Below, one piece after another: positions 36,157 to 44,788 of a stretch of 64,000 nt of DNA. The position numbers and the translations under genes are program-made. Source of the DNA: Clostridia bacterium. GTDB lineage: Bacteria; Bacillota; Clostridia; UBA1381. The stretch covers positions 62,001 through 126,000 of the forward strand of contig JAFZMQ010000030.1 of the NCBI GenBank assembly GCA_017551095.1, read 5' to 3'. Position 1 is the stretch's first letter; every line of letters begins with the position of its first letter. Below the pieces are notes generated by a model that was given only the letters and a program-made list of their open reading frames with translations, had not been told where the DNA came from and searched no databases.

Positions 36157-37511
36157 GGACGCTTTTTTCTGGTTACATAAAAGGCAAAAGATTCCAAGTA
36201 GAGGATAATCTTGGAGAAGCAATTCATGTTCATATAGATGATTTGAGAGTCAGTATGACGGTCGAAGAATATAGACGTTTTGTGAAAGCTGTGCTGGATG
36301 CGGCAGATCAGTTATTTGCATTAAAAGGACTGGATTGGAATTTATTGGATTATAGCTCATTTGACTGGCCATGGCTAAATGGGTATGACAGAATACAAAG
36401 TATTAGAATAGAGCCGATCAAACTGTCTGAATTATATACAGCAAGTTTCTTTTTGGATAAACCTTTTTTGCCAATCAATACAAAAATCAATAAATCCAGG
36501 TTATATAGGGCTTTTAAAGGTGATTTCCGGGGTATAGATTCATATAAGCAAGTAAATATGTTCAATGTATCGAATAGGCAACGGTTGATGCAGATGTATG
36601 AACATATTTCAAAAAATGGATATCCGTTTGAAAATAAATACATTATGACTAACCAATTTGGATTGATATATGATGGCGACCATAGAGCAGTATGTCTAAT
36701 GAAAATTCATGGCAAGGATTATGAGATTCCAGTTATAAAATTGGTGTTAGACAATGAAAAATCAATAAAAGAACAAAAAAAAGCACAACGAGCAAACATA
36801 TTTCATTGGATATTTAAAACTTTATTCAACCCCATAAATTTGGCAAAAAGTATTGCAAGGAGAATTGTAAAAAAACAGGACAAAAAGTTTGAAACTATTA
36901 CAATGGGTATATCTTTTTCTGAATTTATAGAAAAAATAAACAAATTGGGGATTAAATATTTTATCATAAATGTCCCTAAATATGATAAATCAGGTAAGCT
37001 GATTGCAGATGTGAATGTAGTCGTTCAAAATGGGTTAGATGATATAAAAAATGCGTTTGGAGAAGACATAGAACGAAATCCTTACAAAGACTATGCCATG
37101 ATATATTCTATCAATAGACCCTTATATTATTTTTTCGAGAGTGAAAAGATAAGCGTGATAGTTTCAGAAACTTTGATTTGCAAGAGCAAGTATGAAGATG
37201 CATTACTTCCCATGGATAAATATGTACAAAAGTACGCAAGAGTCAATGCTGTTTGCATAAAAGGTAAGTATTATGCGGATGATTGCATAAAATGCATGTA
37301 CATATTATTAAACTCACTATTAGAGAGTAGAAGCTTTAAGGAAGAAGAAGTATTGTTTTTAAAGAATCAAATTAACTGTATTACGAGTAATAATTTTTCG
37401 GAATTGATGAGAAAAGAGTTGTTTGGTTTTACAGATTATCTAATAGAGCTAATTAAAAAAGACCAATTCAGTTCCATAATAGAACGATATGAAGAGAATA
37501 TTAATTATTAG
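36138..37511 (+). CDS. Unknown protein with ParB/sulfiredoxin-like motif and possible nucleotidyltransferase-like region
   Basis: 457 residues with AAGGAG upstream. Three parts can be seen. Residues 1-65 are a small domain shared with the upstream gene. Residues about 95-210 contain YIMTNQFGLIYDGDHRAVC followed by GKDYEIPVIKL, which resembles the ParB/sulfiredoxin fold (D-G-x-H-R). Residues about 255-457 contain LGIKYFIINVP and GKLIADVNVVVQNG, weakly like nucleotidyltransferase strands. No signal peptide. ParB/Srx-fold relatives include kinases and nucleotide-binding enzymes. Its place right after an exporter ATPase suggests a role in modifying the exported glycan; this is inference. Confidence 0.7.
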   Translation: MSNPAVRTLFSGYIKGKRFQVEDNLGEAIHVHIDDLRVSMTVEEYRRFVKAVLDAADQLFALKGLDWNLLDYSSFDWPWLNGYDRIQSIRIEPIKLSELYTASFFLDKPFLPINTKINKSRLYRAFKGDFRGIDSYKQVNMFNVSNRQRLMQMYEHISKNGYPFENKYIMTNQFGLIYDGDHRAVCLMKIHGKDYEIPVIKLVLDNEKSIKEQKKAQRANIFHWIFKTLFNPINLAKSIARRIVKKQDKKFETITMGISFSEFIEKINKLGIKYFIINVPKYDKSGKLIADVNVVVQNGLDDIKNAFGEDIERNPYKDYAMIYSINRPLYYFFESEKISVIVSETLICKSKYEDALLPMDKYVQKYARVNAVCIKGKYYADDCIKCMYILLNSLLESRSFKEEEVLFLKNQINCITSNNFSELMRKELFGFTDYLIELIKKDQFSSIIERYEENINY

Positions 37512-37559
37512 ATTTTTGTTTAATCATGAAATGAAATAGTAATTGAATCGGAGGATATC

Positions 37560-39155
37560 ATGAGCGATTGGGAGTCAATTGAAACATTTCTTTGCAGCAC
37601 AAAAAAGAACAATAGTATTATTCTACGAAATTTTAAAGATATATGCAATGAAATAGATTCAGGTGGAGATATAGATATTTTATGTGAGGACAAGAATACA
37701 TTTGTCGCGGATATGAACTTACATCCCATTAATAACTGTGATGACGGATATAATTATTACACAATGGTAAAAAACAAAAAAGTATTTTGTGATATAAGAT
37801 GTATTGGGGATGGATACTACGATATGTGCTGGGAAAAGGAAATGTTATTAAGAAAAATTGATTTGGGCAGTTTTTATATACCTGACCCAGAAGATTATGA
37901 ATACTCTTTGCTCTACCATACAATATTTCATAAGGATAGCTTCCCTGGCAGTCATAAGCAAGAGTTGCAGATGCTTTTTTCAGAAAAAATATCAAACATC
38001 AATTTTGCTATTAAAACTATATCCTGTTTTTTGGGTGACAGGGAATATGCAGTAGAGACCCCTAAAGATAAGTATGTGAAGTTTAATGAAAAAAATGTTA
38101 AAAAGTATTTTAAAATACAAAAGCATATGAAAGGAAATACACTTATTAGAAGCGTATCAAATGTGGAAGGAGAACAAGTAATGAATGGAAATTTATTAAA
38201 GGCAAATAACTTTAAAAAAGTGCTAACATGGATTCACAACAACACAATAAACGGTAATGGAATTACCGTGACATCAAAAGAAAAGGTAATATATCCGGAA
38301 GTTACGGGGTATTATATACCGTCTTTACTTGCATGGGGAGAAAAAGACCTTGCAATTTCATATGCTAAGTATTTATGCAGTATCCAAAAGCCGGACGGTT
38401 CATGGTATGACGCATATAATAAAGAACCATATGTTTTTGATTCTGCACAGATTTTAAAAGGTCTAATAAGCATAAGAGAAATCTTGCCCGAGGTTGATGA
38501 ACACATCATAAATGGCGTTGATTGGATACTGTCAAATATGCATAGCGACGGAAGACTAACAACACCGAGCAAAGATGCTTGGGGAAGTGATGAAAGTTTT
38601 TGTTCAGAACTAATACATATATATTGTCTTACGCCTATTCGTGATGCAGGGATAATATTTAATCGGCAAGACTATGTAGACGCTTCAAAGAAAATTTTGG
38701 AGTATTACAAAAAGAATGAATACGAAAAGATTATGAATTTCAGTCTTCTATCACATTTCTACGCCTATGTGATGGAAGGATTATATGATATGGGTGAAAT
38801 TGAAATGTGCAGGGAAGCTATGCAAAAGCTTGAAAAATTCCGTAACAGAAAAGGCGGTATTCCGGGGCTTAATGATGTTCCGTGGGTATGCTCTACGGGT
38901 ATGTTCCAACTTGCTCTTGTATGGTACAAGCTGGGCGAATTAAAAAAAGGTGATACCCTGTTTAAAAATGCATGTTCATTGCAAAATGAAACAGGTGGAT
39001 GGTTTGGTAGCTATCCGGCACAATCGTTTATGAAATATTTTTATCGTGGTCGTAAGCAACCATATTATTTTTCCGATGCGGAAATAAGCTGGGCTGATAA
39101 GTATTTTCTTGATGCCTTGGAATATAGAGAAAAATTATTAAAACAAGGGAAATAA
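37560..39155 (+). CDS. Fusion: nucleotidyltransferase-like N-terminus and alpha/alpha-toroid C-terminus
   Basis: 531 residues with GGAGG upstream. Residues 1-200: NSIILRNFKDI followed by SGGDIDILCED, later CDIRCIGDGYYDMCWEKE and FYIPDPEDYEYSLLYHTIFHK, a pattern seen in nucleotidyltransferase-fold proteins of capsule loci. Residues about 208-531: repeats such as IQKPDGSWYDAY, DSAQILKGLISI and QNETGGWFGSYP, typical of the alpha/alpha barrel of prenyltransferase/terpene-cyclase-like or glycosidase-like proteins. An AAGGAG lies 8 bases before an in-frame ATG at 38181, exactly at the domain junction, so the second part may also be made alone. Catalytic role unknown. Confidence 0.75.
   Translation: MSDWESIETFLCSTKKNNSIILRNFKDICNEIDSGGDIDILCEDKNTFVADMNLHPINNCDDGYNYYTMVKNKKVFCDIRCIGDGYYDMCWEKEMLLRKIDLGSFYIPDPEDYEYSLLYHTIFHKDSFPGSHKQELQMLFSEKISNINFAIKTISCFLGDREYAVETPKDKYVKFNEKNVKKYFKIQKHMKGNTLIRSVSNVEGEQVMNGNLLKANNFKKVLTWIHNNTINGNGITVTSKEKVIYPEVTGYYIPSLLAWGEKDLAISYAKYLCSIQKPDGSWYDAYNKEPYVFDSAQILKGLISIREILPEVDEHIINGVDWILSNMHSDGRLTTPSKDAWGSDESFCSELIHIYCLTPIRDAGIIFNRQDYVDASKKILEYYKKNEYEKIMNFSLLSHFYAYVMEGLYDMGEIEMCREAMQKLEKFRNRKGGIPGLNDVPWVCSTGMFQLALVWYKLGELKKGDTLFKNACSLQNETGGWFGSYPAQSFMKYFYRGRKQPYYFSDAEISWADKYFLDALEYREKLLKQGK
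38167..38183 (+). promoter_or_regulatory. Internal ribosome binding site and ATG at the domain junction
   Basis: AAGGAG (38167-38172) with an 8-base gap to ATG at 38181, in frame with the surrounding gene. It would yield a separate 324-residue alpha/alpha-toroid protein. Confidence 0.6.
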
Positions 39156-39157
39156 TT

Positions 39158-40009
39158 ATGGAAAAACTTGTATCAATAGTATTACCCGTTTATAACGGTG
39201 AAAAATATCTTGCGGAATCAATAGAAAGCGTATTAAACCAAACATATAAAAACTTGGAGCTAATTATCGTAAATGACTGTTCAACGGATTCTACCGAAGA
39301 TATTGCTTTAAAGTATAAAGCACAGGACAGAAGGATTATCTACATAAAAAATGAGGTAAATTCAAAGCTTCCAAAATCACTAAACAATGGCTTTAAAATT
39401 GCAAAAGGCGAGTATTATACATGGACGTCAGACGATAACAGGTACCATGAGGACGCAATTTTTGAAATGGTTGATTTTTTGGAAAAAAATCAAGATGTCG
39501 CAATGGTGTTTGCCGGATACGATGCAATAGATGACAAGGGAGATGTCAAATACAGATATTTACCACAAGGCAATTTAATTTATAATAATATTATAGGTGC
39601 ATGTTTTTTGTATAGAAGTGCCGTTGCGAAGGCTGTTGGAGAATACCGGGAGGATTTATTTTTAGTAGAGGATTATGAGTATTGGCTTAGAATAAATCTT
39701 GATTATAAGATTGTGCCATTTAGTAAATGCTTGTATGTATATCGCTTTCATGGCGGAAGTTTGACGGCACTGAAAAAAAAAGAAATAAAATCAGCATTAA
39801 AAAAACTTCATAGTATGTATCTAAAAAAGTATGAAGAAATGGGTATGACCGAGGATAAAATCATTGAGTATTTTAAAACTACATTAAGATATTATGATAG
39901 CTTTATAGAAAGATCGTGGCAAAGAGTATTATTTGCAATAAAACATAAACAGTATGGTAAAGAATTAATAAGTAAAATAAAACAAAAAGTATTCAAAAGG
40001 CAAATTTAG
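39158..40009 (+). CDS. GT2-family glycosyltransferase
   Basis: 283 residues, starting 3 bases after the previous stop. GT-A core: VSIVLPVYNGEKYLAESIES, IIVNDCSTDST, KLPKSLNNGFK and WTSDDNRY in place of the usual DSDD, so the metal site is altered but acidic residues remain. Followed by a helical Lys-rich C-terminus. Part of unit 3. Confidence 0.87.
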   Translation: MEKLVSIVLPVYNGEKYLAESIESVLNQTYKNLELIIVNDCSTDSTEDIALKYKAQDRRIIYIKNEVNSKLPKSLNNGFKIAKGEYYTWTSDDNRYHEDAIFEMVDFLEKNQDVAMVFAGYDAIDDKGDVKYRYLPQGNLIYNNIIGACFLYRSAVAKAVGEYREDLFLVEDYEYWLRINLDYKIVPFSKCLYVYRFHGGSLTALKKKEIKSALKKLHSMYLKKYEEMGMTEDKIIEYFKTTLRYYDSFIERSWQRVLFAIKHKQYGKELISKIKQKVFKRQI

Positions 40010-40046
40010 GACTTATGGTATTTAATATAAAAACGAGGTGAAACGG

Positions 40047-41072
40047 TTGCCGAAAATAAGCGTAATAGTACCTGTATACAATGTTGAAAAATACTTAAAT
40101 CGCTGTGTTGACAGCATATTAAACCAAACATTTACCGACTTTGAGTGCATTTTGGTAGACGACGGTTCGCCTGATAATTGTCCTAAACTTTGCGATGAAT
40201 ACGCAAAAAAAGACAAGCGTATAAAAGTAATACATAAGCAAAACGGCGGACTTTCCGATGCACGAAATGCAGGGATAGATTGGGTTTTTAAAAATAGTGA
40301 TTCTGAATGGATATCATTTGTTGATAGTGATGATTGGATACACAGCAGATATTTAGCATTGCTGTTTGAAAAGGCAACAGAGTATAATGTCGATATAAGC
40401 ATATGCGGATATTTGAGGACAAGCGGTGAAAGCTATAACATTGATGCACCGGATATAAATCCTGACTGTTTCAATCCTGAATTGCTCTGGTGCGAAAACC
40501 TTGGAAATGCAATAGTAGCATGTGGGAAACTATTTAAAAAGTCTATTTGGTCCAAAACCCGTTTTCCGTTAGGAAAACTGCATGAAGATGAGTTTGTTAT
40601 ATATAAATTAATTTTTACAAACAAAATTTTGTTTTTAAATACAGGGTTATACTTTTATTTTGTAAATACCAACAGTATAACAGGTGTATGGAGTCCAGAA
40701 CGGTTGTCAGTACTGGATGCCAGAAAGGAGCAAATTGCATTTTTCAAAGAAAATGGCTTTAATCTTGCCTACAAAACTACTATCTTGGACTATATACACA
40801 GATATTCCGTTGCTATTAGGGAAATAGATAGAGTATTGCCCAAGTATAGAGATTTATATAAACAGTTAAAAAGAAAGCAGAAACAGGCTATAAAAAAATA
40901 TGAAAGTGAAGTAACGTTACCATATGCAAGTATATATATAGAAAATTTTGCAGAAGGCATACAAGGAATGAATTTATTTTCAAAATTGATTTTAATTATA
41001 TTATATATAAAGCAGTTTGGAATTAGCAGGGCAATAAAAAAGGGAGTTAATTTATTAACGAAGTTTAACTAA
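40047..41072 (+). CDS. GT2-family glycosyltransferase (paralog of the gene at 51145)
   Basis: 341 residues from a TTG at 40047, six bases after AGGTG; an in-frame GTG at 40038 overlaps that ribosome site. GT-A core: ISVIVPVYNVEKYLNRCVDS, LVDDGSPDNC, GGLSDARNAGIDWVF and FVDSDDWI. It aligns end to end with the protein at 51145-52140, including the unusual C-terminal PYASIYIENF...IILYIKQFG. The two paralogs flank the nonulosonic acid and FucNAc genes. The following 188 bases (41073-41260) are AT-rich with no clear signal. Confidence 0.87.
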   Translation: MPKISVIVPVYNVEKYLNRCVDSILNQTFTDFECILVDDGSPDNCPKLCDEYAKKDKRIKVIHKQNGGLSDARNAGIDWVFKNSDSEWISFVDSDDWIHSRYLALLFEKATEYNVDISICGYLRTSGESYNIDAPDINPDCFNPELLWCENLGNAIVACGKLFKKSIWSKTRFPLGKLHEDEFVIYKLIFTNKILFLNTGLYFYFVNTNSITGVWSPERLSVLDARKEQIAFFKENGFNLAYKTTILDYIHRYSVAIREIDRVLPKYRDLYKQLKRKQKQAIKKYESEVTLPYASIYIENFAEGIQGMNLFSKLILIILYIKQFGISRAIKKGVNLLTKFN

Positions 41073-41260
41073 CTTTGTATTTGACACTCTATTGAAAAAA
41101 TATAAAAATATACAAACCAGTTATATTAAGGTGTAAATATCAAAAAAAGTGAGCAAGAATAGTTAAGCGTTCAGGTTCTTATTACAGAAATCCATTTGGT
41201 ATAGATACGGTGTGAGTTTACAGATTATATACATGATATTAAGGAATGTGAGGGTAAGAA

Positions 41261-42562
41261 ATGTTGGATTTTGCGATAGTTTACGAACATAAAAATCGTG
41301 AGTTGGAAACGGCATGTCTTATAAAAAGCTTACTTGAAAGCAAAGGATATACATGTGAAGTTTTATATATTTTCTCATTAAAACGTGCTATATGCAATCC
41401 CAAGGTGGTGATTTATCCATATCTTTATAGCACAGAAGCGTGTAAAGAGGCAAATTCTTTTCTTGTATCCCAAAAAAGACCGGTTATAAATCTTCAATAC
41501 GAACAGGTAATAACTAAAGCTGCAGAAGATTCAGGGTTTTACTATCCGAAAGGCGATGCAAAAAATGCAATGCATATAACATGGGGCAAATCTTCGACAG
41601 ACAGACTGGAAAATGGTGCGGGAATTGCAAAAACACATATTTCACAGGTCGGAAATATATCGTTGACTTTAAATGATAAATCATTCAAGAAATTCTATTT
41701 GGACAAGCGGCAAATGTCAGAAAAATATGGCATTTCACAAAATTCAAAATGGCATATTTTTATTTCAAGCTTTACATTTGTGACGATAGAGAGTAAAAAA
41801 AACTTCGACAAGGATAATACGGATGAATCCGAATTTATTTATCGCAATGATTTTTTGAATATCAGCAGAGAATCAAGAAAAGAAATATTAAGATGGTTTA
41901 AAGATTATTGTAAAGAGCATAACGATGAGACTATAATTTATAGGCCTCATCCTAATGAAACCATTGATAACACTCTTGTCAAGATGCAGGAGGAAATAAA
42001 AAATTTTTATGTTATTTCCGAGTATTCTATAAGGCAGTGGATATTTTTGGCAGACTCACTTTTGACATGGATTAGCACTTCGATAGCGGATATATTTTTT
42101 GCAGAGAAAAGTTGCCTGATTTTAAGGCCTAAGGATGTTCCTGTATCATATGATTCAGAGATGCTTTTAACCGCAGAAAAAATAAAAACAAAAGAAGATT
42201 TTTTTGATAAAATGAGCGACACAAAACAGAACTTTCCGGTCTCGGATGAAAAGATCAGATATTATTATTGCAATGCCACACCGGAAAAGGTTTTTTCTGA
42301 TTTTACGAAGTGTTGTGAGCATGTGTACGAAAATAAAGAAGAGTATGAGGTAGAGACATCGGGCAACAAATTTTATGCCACATTGCTATATAACATTCTG
42401 TTGAGCATAGGGAGCAGAATAAAGTTATATAAAATAACAAAAGGACTTTTGTCCGAGCGTTTGAAATACAGCTATAAAGAGAACAGAAATGTAAGGGGTT
42501 TAAAAAAGAAATATATTAAGAATTTCCGAAAATATTTTTCGGATACAGTTGATGTGAGGTAA
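41261..42562 (+). CDS. Surface carbohydrate / capsule biosynthesis protein (GT-B-like)
   Basis: 433 residues with GAGGG upstream. N-terminal FAIVYEHKNRELETACLIKS and a C-terminal half with ETIIYRPHPNET and LLTWISTSIADIFFAEKSCLIL. This pattern belongs to capsule/surface-carbohydrate proteins related to CDP-glycerol glycerophosphotransferases and capsule polysaccharide transferases, often found beside neuB/neuA genes. It may transfer a sugar or nonulosonic acid. The exact reaction is not known. It opens the block of CMP-sugar genes. Confidence 0.75.
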   Translation: MLDFAIVYEHKNRELETACLIKSLLESKGYTCEVLYIFSLKRAICNPKVVIYPYLYSTEACKEANSFLVSQKRPVINLQYEQVITKAAEDSGFYYPKGDAKNAMHITWGKSSTDRLENGAGIAKTHISQVGNISLTLNDKSFKKFYLDKRQMSEKYGISQNSKWHIFISSFTFVTIESKKNFDKDNTDESEFIYRNDFLNISRESRKEILRWFKDYCKEHNDETIIYRPHPNETIDNTLVKMQEEIKNFYVISEYSIRQWIFLADSLLTWISTSIADIFFAEKSCLILRPKDVPVSYDSEMLLTAEKIKTKEDFFDKMSDTKQNFPVSDEKIRYYYCNATPEKVFSDFTKCCEHVYENKEEYEVETSGNKFYATLLYNILLSIGSRIKLYKITKGLLSERLKYSYKENRNVRGLKKKYIKNFRKYFSDTVDVR

Positions 42563-42566
42563 GCAT

Positions 42567-44174
42567 ATGAAAATATTGGCGATAATTCCGGCGAGAGCAG
42601 GATCTAAGGGAATACCAAACAAAAACATAAGGATTATAAATGGTTATCCATTAGTTTACTACTCAATTAAAAATGCTATGTCTTCAGATTTTATAACAGA
42701 TGTGATTGTAACTACCGATTCGCCAGAGGTGAAAATAATTGCAGAGCAAATGGGGGCAAAAGTAAGATGGAGAGATGCGAAACTTTGTGGCGATTCCGTT
42801 ACTCTTGATGCCGTTGTTTTTGATGCAATGAGTGAAGGACAATGGGATTATGTAATTACGATGCAACCAACATCGCCTACACTAAATGTATCCACTTTGG
42901 ATAATGCAATAAAATATGCAATCGATAAGGATCTTGATACTGTTATATCAGTTATAAATAGACCACACCTATCATGGCGTGATGAAAATGGCAAAAAGGT
43001 GCCAAATTATGCTGAACGATTAAATAGACAGTATCTTCCGCCATGCTACTTTGAAACAGGAGCATTTCTTATTTCAAAAGCATCGGTAATCACATCAGAA
43101 ACAAGAATTGGACCAAATATTGATGTCTACGAAATTTCGGAAAACGAAGCGATAGATGTTGATAGTTTTGAAGACCTTAGAAATGTGACGGCAGGATTGA
43201 ATAAGCAGAAAGTTGCCATTTATGTAAATGGAAACAATAAGAGGGGTATAGGACATATTTATCGTGCATTAGAAATTGCAGACGAGTTTTATGTTAAGCC
43301 CGACATTTATTTTGATATCAATCAGACCGATCCAAAAGTTTTTGGAAAAACAACGCATAATCTGATTCCGGTTAATGGGATTGCAGATTTATTTGAGCAT
43401 TGCAAAAAAAATAAGTATACCATATTCATTAATGATATTCTTACAACATCAATTGATTATATGATAGGTCTGAAATCAGTTGTTCCAAATGCAAAGATAA
43501 TCAACTTTGAAGATGATGGAGAAGGGGTTTTAAAAGCGGACCTAGTATTTAATGCACTTCTCTCAAAAGAAGATTTGCCGCAAGTCAGGGCAGGAGAAAA
43601 GTACTATATTTCAGGAAAAACATTTATGTTTTACGAGCCTATTAAAATAAAGGAAGAAGTAAAAAAGGTTTTTATCTCTTTTGGTGGTGCCGATCCACAA
43701 AATTATACCGACAGATTACTTAGTATGATCACTAAAACAGAATATAAAAAATATAAGTTTATTGTAGCAGTAGGATGTGCGAAAACAAATGTAGAAACCC
43801 TGTTAGAATATAATAAATATGAAAACATCGAAGTGCTTTACAATGTTGAGAATATGCCTGAGCTTATGTCTGGTTGCGATATGGGAATAACATCAAGAGG
43901 GCGTACGGGCTATGAACTTGCGATTTTAGGAATTCCGGCTATTGCAATGGCTCAAAATAACCGCGAAGAAAAACATGGATTTGTCAGCAATGAAAATGGT
44001 TTTACATATATAGGTCTTAATCCGCCTGACGAGGTAATCGAGAGTAATTTGAAAATGTATTTGGAAATGTCAAAAAGTGGTAGACAACACTATCAGGATT
44101 TGCTACTAAGTCATGATTTAAGAGGCGGCAGAAAAAGAGTGATGTCCCTGATAAACGCATTGGTGGGGGAATAA
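42567..44174 (+). CDS. Bifunctional CMP-nonulosonic acid synthetase / PseG-SpsG-like nucleotide-sugar hydrolase
   Basis: 535 residues with GAGGT upstream. Residues 1-215 are an acylneuraminate cytidylyltransferase: IIPARAGSKGIPNKNI, the LCGDSVTLDAVV segment and TMQPTSPT. Residues about 216-535 are a PseG/SpsG-like GT-B domain: VNGNNKRGIGHIYRALEIA (with the conserved GxGH..R), FISFGGADPQNYTDRL and ITSRGRTGYELAILGIPAIA. The N-terminal part activates a nonulosonic acid with CTP. The C-terminal part would release UDP from a precursor sugar earlier in the same pathway. Both motif sets look intact. Confidence 0.88.
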   Translation: MKILAIIPARAGSKGIPNKNIRIINGYPLVYYSIKNAMSSDFITDVIVTTDSPEVKIIAEQMGAKVRWRDAKLCGDSVTLDAVVFDAMSEGQWDYVITMQPTSPTLNVSTLDNAIKYAIDKDLDTVISVINRPHLSWRDENGKKVPNYAERLNRQYLPPCYFETGAFLISKASVITSETRIGPNIDVYEISENEAIDVDSFEDLRNVTAGLNKQKVAIYVNGNNKRGIGHIYRALEIADEFYVKPDIYFDINQTDPKVFGKTTHNLIPVNGIADLFEHCKKNKYTIFINDILTTSIDYMIGLKSVVPNAKIINFEDDGEGVLKADLVFNALLSKEDLPQVRAGEKYYISGKTFMFYEPIKIKEEVKKVFISFGGADPQNYTDRLLSMITKTEYKKYKFIVAVGCAKTNVETLLEYNKYENIEVLYNVENMPELMSGCDMGITSRGRTGYELAILGIPAIAMAQNNREEKHGFVSNENGFTYIGLNPPDEVIESNLKMYLEMSKSGRQHYQDLLLSHDLRGGRKRVMSLINALVGE

Positions 44175-44176
44175 GC

Positions 44177-44776
44177 ATGTTAGAAGAAATTTATACAGGA
44201 CTTTGCAATTATAATCAAAAATTGACTGATAGGGCAGGTACATCAAACAGGAAGTTTGATATAGGAATATTGCGAGGTATAATTTATGATAAGTTGTATT
44301 TTGATAAATGCGGTAAAAGAAATGTAATAAGAAAAGGTTGCAAAATAAAAAAAACAGATAATGCGATATTAGAAATTGGCAGTAACAATGTTTTTGACGA
44401 GAACAGTATTATACTGTTGACGAAACCTAACCCAAAGCTTACAATAGGAGATTATGTAACTATTGGCAGAAACACTATAATATCCATAAAATCTGAGTTA
44501 AAAATAGGTGATTTTACATTAATCGGACCTAATGTTCAAATAACAGACAATAATCATTCCATAAAAAGAGATAATCTAATAAAATATCAGCATAGCACAA
44601 TAAAACAAGTTGAGATAGGTCAGGATGTTTGGATTGGCAGCGGAGCAAAGATTTTGGCCGGAGTAAAGATCGGTAATGGTGCAGTAATAGGGGCGAATGC
44701 AGTAGTAACACATGATGTGCCGAAGTTTGCTGTTGTTGCCGGAGTTCCTGCTAAAATAATAAAGTATAGAGAATAA
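44177..44776 (+). CDS. Hexapeptide-repeat acetyltransferase in the nonulosonic acid block
   Basis: 199 residues, ATG 3 bases after the previous gene. Left-handed beta-helix repeats: LTIGDYVTIGRNTII, LKIGDFTLIGPNVQI, VEIGQDVWIGSGAKI, VKIGNGAVIGANAVV, closing KFAVVAGVPAKII. ITDNNHS carries the expected catalytic His. Located between the CMP-sugar synthetase and NeuB, so it probably acetylates the nonulosonic acid or its precursor. Whether it acts like PglD/NeuD or as an O-acetyltransferase is open. Confidence 0.85.
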   Translation: MLEEIYTGLCNYNQKLTDRAGTSNRKFDIGILRGIIYDKLYFDKCGKRNVIRKGCKIKKTDNAILEIGSNNVFDENSIILLTKPNPKLTIGDYVTIGRNTIISIKSELKIGDFTLIGPNVQITDNNHSIKRDNLIKYQHSTIKQVEIGQDVWIGSGAKILAGVKIGNGAVIGANAVVTHDVPKFAVVAGVPAKIIKYRE

Positions 44777-44788
44777 GGAGTGTTTAAT

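Noticed and set aside
36138-37511. ParB-type chromosome partitioning protein
   Set aside because: Only the short D-G-x-H-R motif is shared. There is no helix-turn-helix DNA-binding part and no parA or parS nearby.
41073-41260. Promoter at the start of the nonulosonic acid block
   Set aside because: A TTGACA is present near 41085, but no -10 hexamer lies at a suitable spacing, so no promoter is claimed.
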